Assembly (NCBI GenBank): GCA_002314885.1
Contig: DCHT01000062.1
Span: 25,840 to 31,325 of the forward strand
Reading direction: 5' to 3'
Source of the DNA: Bacteroidales bacterium UBA1745
GTDB lineage: Bacteria; Bacteroidota; Bacteroidia; Bacteroidales; UBA932
Length of the DNA stretch: 5,486 nt
How positions within the stretch are numbered: the first letter of the stretch is position 1; every line of letters starts with the position of its first letter. The notes beneath the pieces were generated by a model, which saw only the letters and a list, made by a program, of their open reading frames with translations, ran no database searches and was not told the origin of the DNA. This document shows positions 1 through 5,486 of this stretch, piece after piece. Made by a program: the position numbers and the translations under genes.

Positions 1-656
1 TTCAGCACCTGAGGCAGGAGCTGGCGAGCTACCTCCTCGGCTGAAGGCTCAATGATGTATTCGCTCTCCGCATTCTCATCCTCGGATACGGAAGCCATCT
101 CGAAAGGCAGATAGGTCTCAGCGACAGCCACCTGCTTTGAAGTGGAGACGAAGTGGCTATAGACGAGGACAACCTTGGCAATCTCACCGGCGACATAGCG
201 CTCCACGAGAGAGGAAGCCAAAGCCGAAATGGCTGCGTAGGAAGGATGGGCGACCATATCGTTGCAATCCGAAGGAGTCCTGTATCCGGCCTTGCGCATT
301 GCATCGGCCATCTTGCGGCCGAGAGACCAAACCTCCACGTCCTTTCCGGATTCAGCCACGACAGCGAGAGCCTTCTTGATGACGTTGGCATTGAAGCCGC
401 CGCAGAGGGACTGGTTGCTGGAAATGGCCACCACAACCACCTTGGTCGGGTTCATTTCGGAATCGGAACGCTCAAGTCTGGCAGCCGGAACCTGTGACAG
501 GACTTCGGACAGGGCGGTCTCATAAGGACGCAGAGCCTCAATCGTCCTCTGTGCCTTGCGCAGTTTGGACGATGCCACGAGCTTCATCGCCGAAGTGATC
601 TTCAGCGTGCTCTTGACCGAAGTGATGCGGTCCTTGACTTCCCTGAGTGATGCCAT
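1..656 (-). CDS. atpG: F1Fo ATP synthase subunit gamma, 5' part (C-terminus beyond window)
   Basis: Gamma is the central rotor shaft of F1; it turns inside the alpha3beta3 hexamer and links c-ring rotation to catalysis. The ATG at 654-656 opens a frame that stays open to the window edge, giving 218 residues with no stop. The N-terminus begins MASLREVKDRITSVKSTLKI and continues TSAMKLVASSKLRKAQ, matching the family's N-terminal coiled-coil helix. A later 'SSNQSLCGGFNANV' matches the conserved DRGLCG-type segment of the Rossmann-like domain, here with NQS replacing the usual DRG. Family members have about 285-295 residues, so roughly 70 C-terminal residues, including the second long shaft helix and the gamma signature, lie outside the window. 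The start is 3 bases after the atpA stop, with an AAGGAA motif 6 bases upstream. Identification is firm. The 3' end, and whatever follows atpG, cannot be seen. Confidence 0.96.
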   Translation of the reverse strand, partial: MASLREVKDRITSVKSTLKITSAMKLVASSKLRKAQRTIEALRPYETALSEVLSQVPAARLERSDSEMNPTKVVVVAISSNQSLCGGFNANVIKKALAVVAESGKDVEVWSLGRKMADAMRKAGYRTPSDCNDMVAHPSYAAISALASSLVERYVAGEIAKVVLVYSHFVSTSKQVAVAETYLPFEMASVSEDENAESEYIIEPSAEEVARQLLPQVL

Positions 657-659
657 AGA

Positions 660-2249
<1,590 letters not shown>

Positions 2250-2729
2250 TTATACCAATCTGTTTGTCGATATGACGAAATCCCTGCGTATGAGCTCGAT
2301 CTGATGACGTACGCTCGCATCAAGCTGGTATTCGCCTATCTCGATGATGAATCCGCCCAATATGGCCGGATCGATTTCTGTGTCGAGGAGAACCTTGCAT
2401 CCGAACTGCTTTTCCAGCAGAGGGATGATCCTGTCCTCCAGACCAGGTGCCGCTACGACAGTCCTGAGATGGCCTTTCATCACGCCTATTGAATTATAAT
2501 AGGTATCGACGAAAGTGCGGAGTATCAGACGTACGTCGCCTAAGCGGCCGTTGCGGGCAAGAAGCTGCACGAAGTTCTGGAGTTCAGGCTCCAGGGCTGT
2601 AGTGGCCAGCACATCAGGATTTGCGAGGATGGCTTCTGCCTGATGGCATACACGCTCCCCGCTCCCGGTCTCCTGAGTGAATTTCAGGAGGGCCTTGGCA
2701 TACCTGGATGAAATGGCTCCTGTGTTCAT
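2250..2729 (-). CDS. atpH: F1Fo ATP synthase subunit delta (OSCP family)
   Basis: Delta sits on top of the F1 head and joins it to the b-subunit peripheral stalk. The 159-residue product starts MNTGAISSRYAKALLKFTQE, matching the first helix of the delta/OSCP N-terminal domain ('RYAKAL'). 'LLARNGRLGDVRLIL' at 56-70 matches the helix that closes this domain. The C-terminal signature runs through about 119-149 (IDPAILGGFIIEIGEYQLDASV, then RHQIELIRR). The protein is shorter than E. coli delta (177 residues). By eye the deficit is between the helix ending near residue 37 and LQNFVQLLARNG, where about 18 residues are missing from the N-terminal helical bundle. The start lies 3 bases after the atpF stop; a weak AAGGA is 11 bases upstream, farther than optimal. 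The TAA stop abuts the atpA ATG. Identity is firm, and the compact N-terminal domain is the only oddity. Confidence 0.97.
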   Translation of the reverse strand: MNTGAISSRYAKALLKFTQETGSGERVCHQAEAILANPDVLATTALEPELQNFVQLLARNGRLGDVRLILRTFVDTYYNSIGVMKGHLRTVVAAPGLEDRIIPLLEKQFGCKVLLDTEIDPAILGGFIIEIGEYQLDASVRHQIELIRRDFVISTNRLV

Positions 2730-2732
2730 ATA

Positions 2733-3236
2733 CTAACTTTTCCTTGCCTGTGAAGCCTCGTCGACCATCCTGTCGATCAGAGCAGCCTGCTCTGCAGGGG
2801 TCTCAAGGCTCTTACGTACGATCTTCTCTGCCACCTCGACTGAAATCTGAGCCACCTGGCTGCGGATTTCGCGGACCGCGGATTCGCGTTCCGCCGCGAT
2901 TTCGATGCGGGCGTGCTCGAGAATCTTGTCCGCTTCCTCCTGAGCCTGGACCTTGGCCTGTGCGACTATCTTGTCGCGGGCCTCAGCGGCTTCCTTGAGG
3001 ATGCGTCCCTGCTCGAGGCGCGTCTGCTCGATCATTGCGGCCTGCTCCTGGGAGAGTGACTCCAGTTTCTTCTGGGCCTCCTCAGCCTTGCGGAGGGATT
3101 CCTCGATGTGGTTGCTGCGCTTCTCCACTGATTTGGTAATCACCGGGAAGCCGAACTTGGCAAGGAGGAAGAACACCGTTCCGAAGATGAGGACCATCCA
3201 GAACAGCAGTCCGAAAGAAGGGGTAATCAGAGACAT
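2733..3236 (-). CDS. atpF: F1Fo ATP synthase subunit b
   Basis: Subunit b is the membrane-anchored peripheral stalk that holds F1 still against rotor torque. The 167 residues are normal for the family (about 156-170). One hydrophobic segment at about residues 7-27 (FGLLFWMVLIFGTVFFLLAKF) anchors it in the inner membrane with a very short N-terminal tail. From about residue 35 to 145 it is highly charged and Ala/Glu/Gln/Lys-rich (for example RKAEEAQKKLESL and AEARDKIVAQAKVQAQEEADKI), the expected long coiled coil. The end includes ISVEVAEKIVRKSL at 131-144, the conserved delta-binding region of bacterial b. Only one b-type gene is present, so a homodimeric stalk is expected unless a second gene lies elsewhere. 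The start is 21 bases after atpE with no clear Shine-Dalgarno sequence. The TAG stop is 3 bases before atpH. Confidence 0.98.
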   Translation of the reverse strand: MSLITPSFGLLFWMVLIFGTVFFLLAKFGFPVITKSVEKRSNHIEESLRKAEEAQKKLESLSQEQAAMIEQTRLEQGRILKEAAEARDKIVAQAKVQAQEEADKILEHARIEIAAERESAVREIRSQVAQISVEVAEKIVRKSLETPAEQAALIDRMVDEASQARKS

Positions 3237-3257
3237 ATCAGTCTACGGATTGAAGGT

Positions 3258-3503
3258 TTAGCCCCTGAAGATAGCGAGGAGGCAGACGATGACTGCGAAG
3301 AGGCAGACACCCTCGATGAGTGCACCGATGATGATGGCAGTGGTACGAAGGCCGCCTGCGATCTCTGGCTGACGTGCAGAAGCTTCCATTGTTGCCTGTG
3401 CAAGCTTACCGATGCCGATGCCTGCTGCGAGGGCTACGATACCTGCGCCGATTGCTGCACCTGCCTGTGCGAGTCCGGCTACCTGTAAAAGTGTTCCGAT
3501 CAT
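3258..3503 (-). CDS. atpE: F1Fo ATP synthase subunit c (proteolipid ring)
   Basis: Subunit c forms the oligomeric membrane ring whose rotation carries ions across the membrane. The 81-residue protein is a typical helical hairpin. Helix 1 spans about residues 8-37 and contains the Gly/Ala packing motif GAGIVALAAGIGIG. The polar loop is ARQPE at 43-47. Helix 2 spans about 53-79, with the ion-carrying acid Glu64 in IIIGALIEGVCLFAVIV. Aligning by eye on ARQPE and Glu64, the Na+ ligands of the Ilyobacter tartaricus c-ring (Gln in helix 1; Ser and Thr after the Glu) are replaced here by Ile31, Gly65 and Val66, so this looks like a proton-type ring. The N-terminus has no cleavable signal peptide. 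The gene has the longest upstream spacer of the operon (24 bases, A/T-rich), fitting the need to make many more copies of c than of other subunits. Confidence 0.98.
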   Translation of the reverse strand: MIGTLLQVAGLAQAGAAIGAGIVALAAGIGIGKLAQATMEASARQPEIAGGLRTTAIIIGALIEGVCLFAVIVCLLAIFRG

Positions 3504-3527
3504 AATTCTATAATTTTAAAAGGTTCA
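3504..3527 (-). promoter_or_regulatory. A/T-rich translation leader of atpE
   Basis: The 24-base spacer between the atpB stop and the atpE ATG has 20 A or T bases and includes TTTTAAAATTATAGAATT running up to the start codon. It contains no Shine-Dalgarno motif. The flanking genes are visibly richer in GC. An unstructured A-rich leader is a known way of raising translation initiation in Bacteroidota, and c is needed in several copies per enzyme, so a role as a strong initiation region is inferred. No promoter elements were recognised in it. Confidence 0.5.
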
Positions 3528-4580
3528 TTATTCGTGTTCAGGGTGCTGATGCGCAAGGCCGATGAATACGGCGGAGAGCATCGTGAATACATAAGCCTGG
3601 ATGCAGGCCACCAGCACTTCCAGTACGTCGAGGAAGATGCCGAAGGCAACCGATACCAGGGTGAGGGATCCGTTGATGACCGGTCCCATCTTGGCTGTGA
3701 GGAAGATCACCGCAATCGCGCTCAGGAGCATGATATGACCCGCCAGCATATTGGCGAAGAGTCGTATCATCAGCGAGAACGGCTTGGTGAGGGTTCCGAG
3801 TATCTCAATGGCCGGCATAAGCGGGAATGCCTTCAGGAAGACAGGCACGTCCGGCCAGAAAATTTCCTTGTAATAGTGCTTGTTGCCGAAGAGGTTCACC
3901 ATCAGGAAGGTGAAGATGGCAAGCACAGCAGTTACAGCAATGTTTCCGGTGATGTTGGCACCACCAGGAATGATAGGCACGATGCCCATCAGGTTGTTGA
4001 TGAGGATGAAGAAGAAGGCCGTAAGCAGATAAGGCGAGAACTTCTTGTACTCAGGTCCGATGACATCCTTGATGACGCCGTCGTTGATCATCACGATGAC
4101 AGGCTCGAAGAAGGCCGCGATTCCGGTCGGTTTCTCCTTGAGCACGTCGTGCTTGCGATACCAGCGGGCGCAGAGGAGGATGAGGAGCACCAGCAGAGCG
4201 GCGTCGAACATAAGTCCCACTACGTTCTTGGTGATGGATATGTCCACAGGCCTGGAAATGCTTCCGTCAGGCATCACCTCCACAACCTTACCTTCATAAG
4301 ACTCGCCTTCCTGGGCGATGCGGAAGCCCTCATAGCACTCCCCTTCCTCGAGATGATGGAAGGAGAAGCAGTGGAAGCCTGCTGTCTTTGACCACACGAT
4401 CACAGGCAGCGGAATGGCGATGGTCTTGCCCTTGATATCCGTGATATGCCACTCGTAGGAGTCCTGGATATGGGCGAAGATATACTTCTGCATATCGAAC
4501 GCAGCTTCTTCCTCCGCTCTCGCAGGAAGCGGGAGCAGCATCAGCAGCACTGGCAGGAATATGAGGAGCAGTTTCTTCAT
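3528..4580 (-). CDS. atpB: F1Fo ATP synthase subunit a with signal peptide and periplasmic domain
   Basis: Subunit a provides the two ion half-channels beside the c-ring. At 350 residues it is longer than E. coli a (271). Residues 1-22 (MKKLLLIFLPVLLMLLPLPA, then RA) look like a Sec signal peptide with cleavage after Ala-Arg-Ala. Residues about 23-118 form a soluble, presumably periplasmic domain with DSYEWHI at 40-46 and IPLPVIVWSKT at 56-66, a form typical of Bacteroidota AtpB and of unknown function. Conserved helices follow: about 119-138, 183-203, 212-232, 252-295 and 305-342, with NNLMGIVP at 195-202. The essential Arg is Arg273 in MIRLFANMLAGH, and Gln328 in CIQAYVF matches the conserved Gln of the last helix. 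E. coli Glu219 and His245 correspond to His282 and Glu321 here. The ATG abuts the atpC TAA; a GGAGG lies 8 bases upstream. Confidence 0.98.
   Translation of the reverse strand: MKKLLLIFLPVLLMLLPLPARAEEEAAFDMQKYIFAHIQDSYEWHITDIKGKTIAIPLPVIVWSKTAGFHCFSFHHLEEGECYEGFRIAQEGESYEGKVVEVMPDGSISRPVDISITKNVVGLMFDAALLVLLILLCARWYRKHDVLKEKPTGIAAFFEPVIVMINDGVIKDVIGPEYKKFSPYLLTAFFFILINNLMGIVPIIPGGANITGNIAVTAVLAIFTFLMVNLFGNKHYYKEIFWPDVPVFLKAFPLMPAIEILGTLTKPFSLMIRLFANMLAGHIMLLSAIAVIFLTAKMGPVINGSLTLVSVAFGIFLDVLEVLVACIQAYVFTMLSAVFIGLAHQHPEHE
4227..4514 (-). other. Predicted periplasmic domain of subunit a
   Basis: This part of atpB encodes residues about 23-118, between the predicted signal peptide cleavage site and the first conserved transmembrane helix. 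It is polar, without hydrophobic segments long enough to span a membrane, and rich in aromatic, His and acidic residues (DSYEWHI, FHCFSFHHLEEGECYEGF). Two cysteines, Cys71 and Cys82, could form a disulfide in the periplasm; this is inferred only. The domain is absent from E. coli and mitochondrial subunit a. I recognise no function for it. Confidence 0.75.
4515..4580 (-). other. Predicted Sec signal peptide of subunit a
   Basis: The first 22 codons of atpB encode two lysines, a Leu-rich hydrophobic core of about 15 residues (LLLIFLPVLLMLLPL), and PARA followed by EEEAA. This is the n-h-c layout of a type I signal peptide with an Ala-X-Ala site. Cleavage would place the extra domain in the periplasm. 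An uncleaved N-terminal membrane anchor is the alternative. Confidence 0.7.
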
Positions 4581-4820
4581 TTACATAGCCTCCACACAGA
4601 GTTTGACGAGGTCGTCCTTGACGCTGGCGACTCCGCCCTTGATGGCGATGGACTCCTCACCGGTGGCAGTACGCAGCACCACGGCGCCCTTGTCGAGCGT
4701 CGAGATGATGGCGGCGTGGCCCTTGAGCACCTCGAAAGGCCCCATAGTGCCTGGGAGGAAGACCGCTGTCGCGTTCTCCACTGTCCTTGCCCATTCCGGT
4801 GTGAGTATCTGTACTGTCAT
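4581..4820 (-). CDS. atpC: F1Fo ATP synthase subunit epsilon, short form
   Basis: Epsilon binds gamma at the foot of the rotor and contacts the c-ring; in many bacteria its C-terminal helices also inhibit ATP hydrolysis. The 79-residue product contains only the N-terminal beta-sandwich: MTVQILTPE, LPGTMGPFEVLKGHAAIIS at about 22-40 (the conserved 'G..G.....GH' segment) and IKGGVASVKDDLVKLCVEAM at the end. E. coli epsilon has 139 residues, so the C-terminal helical hairpin is absent. The TAA stop is clean and atpB starts on the next base, so this is not a visible frameshift; short epsilons are known in Bacteroidota and Chlorobi. The start is 3 bases after the atpD TAA with no Shine-Dalgarno sequence, which suggests coupling to atpD. 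Confidence 0.96.
   Translation of the reverse strand: MTVQILTPEWARTVENATAVFLPGTMGPFEVLKGHAAIISTLDKGAVVLRTATGEESIAIKGGVASVKDDLVKLCVEAM
4589..4593 (-). promoter_or_regulatory. Shine-Dalgarno GGAGG for atpB
   Basis: On the minus strand GGAGG ends 8 bases before the atpB ATG, an ideal Shine-Dalgarno sequence and spacing. It lies within the Val-Glu-Ala codons near the end of atpC, so it may partly reflect coding constraint. It supports the ATG at 4578-4580 as the start, and therefore the signal peptide. It is the best such motif seen in the window. Confidence 0.5.
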
Positions 4821-4823
4821 AAT

Positions 4824-5486
4824 TTAGTTTGCCTGTTCGAGTATCTTCTTTCCCTTGGCAATGGCGTCCTCGATGGTTCCCACGTTCAGGAAGGCCTGCT
4901 CTGGGATGTCGTCGCATTCGCCGTCAAGAATCATATTGAAGCCCTTGATGGTGTCGGCAATCTCGACCATCACACCAGGTACGCCGGTGAACTGCTCTGC
5001 CACAGCGAAAGGCTGGGAGAGGAAGCGCTGCACGCGGCGGGCGCGGTTCACGGTCAGCTTGTCCTCATCGGAAAGCTCGTCCATACCGAGGATGGCGATG
5101 ATATCCTGGAGTTCCTTGTTGCGCTGGAGAATCTGCTTAACCCTCTGGGCGGTGTTGTAGTGGTCTGCACCCACGATGTTAGGGTCGAGGATACGGGAAG
5201 TGGACTCGAGTGGATCCACGGCCGGATAAATACCGAGCTCGGTGATCTTACGGCTGAGCACCGTAGTTGCGTCGAGGTGGGAGAAGGTAGTTGCAGGTGC
5301 AGGGTCAGTCAAGTCGTCGGCAGGCACATATACGGCCTGTACTGAAGTGATGGAACCATTCTTGGTGGAAGTGATTCGCTCCTGCATCTTACCCATCTCA
5401 GTTGCCAGGGTAGGCTGGTAGCCCACAGCTGAAGGCATACGGCCCAGAAGGGCTGACACCTCGGAACCTGCCTGGGTGAAACGGAA
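4824..5486 (-). CDS. atpD: F1Fo ATP synthase subunit beta, 3' part (N-terminus beyond window)
   Basis: Beta carries the catalytic nucleotide sites of F1. The frame is open from the window edge and gives the C-terminal 220 residues, beginning FRFTQAGSEVSALLGRMPSA, a stretch almost invariant in the family. An in-frame GTG at 5457-5459 is an internal valine, not a start. Visible landmarks, numbered from the fragment start, are SVQAVYVPADDLTDPAPATT at 48-67, the adenine-stacking Tyr87 in IYPAVDPL, the DELSDED form of the DELSEED torque loop at 136-142, and Phe166 in the conserved FTG near the nucleotide. The Walker A and B motifs and the N-terminal barrel lie outside the window. A full beta is about 460-510 residues. 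The TAA stop is 3 bases before atpC. As the most upstream gene seen, it, or a gene beyond the edge, would follow the operon promoter. Confidence 0.99.
   Translation of the reverse strand, partial: FRFTQAGSEVSALLGRMPSAVGYQPTLATEMGKMQERITSTKNGSITSVQAVYVPADDLTDPAPATTFSHLDATTVLSRKITELGIYPAVDPLESTSRILDPNIVGADHYNTAQRVKQILQRNKELQDIIAILGMDELSDEDKLTVNRARRVQRFLSQPFAVAEQFTGVPGVMVEIADTIKGFNMILDGECDDIPEQAFLNVGTIEDAIAKGKKILEQAN

Noticed and set aside
29..436. 135-codon open frame on the minus strand
   Set aside because: It is an alternative frame inside atpG. The Ser/Arg/Pro-rich translation has no family resemblance, while the overlapping gamma frame is clearly conserved.
3504..3527. Possible internal promoter before atpE
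   Set aside because: The region is A/T-rich, but I found no match to the Bacteroidota -7 element (TAnnTTTG) in it, so it was kept only as a translation leader.
3534..4391. 285-codon open frame on the plus strand
   Set aside because: It is antisense to atpB and in codon register. The product is rich in His, Asp, Glu and Arg, as expected from the complement of hydrophobic codons.
4657..4917. 86-codon minus-strand frame across the atpD/atpC junction
   Set aside because: It is out of frame with two conserved genes and has an Arg/His/Gly-rich translation of no recognisable type.
4446..5345. 299-codon open frame on the plus strand
   Set aside because: It runs antisense across the start of atpB, all of atpC and part of atpD, which happen to share a register. 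No recognisable protein features.
5457..5459. GTG as a possible start of a short atpD
   Set aside because: The same frame continues upstream to the window edge as FRFTQAGSE, an almost invariant part of beta, so this codon is an internal valine.

Overview
The window holds most of one F-type (F1Fo) ATP synthase operon, all on the minus strand. In transcription order (right to left) the genes are atpD (3' part only), atpC, atpB, atpE, atpF, atpH, atpA and atpG (5' part only). Both window edges cut through a gene, so neither the operon promoter nor its terminator is visible. No RNA gene, mobile element, CRISPR array or sizeable repeat was seen, and no stretch without a gene exceeds 24 bases.

The source is very probably a member of Bacteroidota, most likely Bacteroidales, of moderate GC content. 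Four features point there: (i) atpD-atpC precede atpB instead of following atpG; (ii) subunit a has a signal peptide and an extra periplasmic domain before its first conserved membrane helix, with a 'DSYEWHI ... IPLPVIVWSKT' type sequence; (iii) epsilon is a 79-residue protein without the C-terminal helical domain; (iv) subunit alpha carries an 'EQMNDLPECLKG' type insertion. Most starts also lack a clear Shine-Dalgarno sequence, and the c-subunit gene has an A/T-rich leader, as is common in this phylum. Genus cannot be set from the sequence alone.

Layout: 4824-5486 is the catalytic beta subunit (C-terminal 220 residues), 4581-4820 epsilon, 3528-4580 subunit a, 3258-3503 subunit c, 2733-3236 subunit b, 2250-2729 delta, 660-2249 alpha, and 1-656 gamma (N-terminal 218 residues). 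Gaps between genes are 3, 0, 24, 21, 3, 0 and 3 bases, so the genes are almost certainly co-transcribed and several are probably translationally coupled.

Together the genes encode the whole enzyme. The c-ring and subunit a form the ion channel and rotor/stator interface, b and delta the peripheral stalk, alpha and beta the catalytic hexamer, and gamma and epsilon the central shaft. The c-subunit lacks the residues used for Na+ coordination in known Na+ enzymes, so proton coupling is predicted. I found no previously undescribed system. The points most worth a second look are the periplasmic domain on subunit a, the short epsilon, an unusually compact delta, and the rotated gene order.
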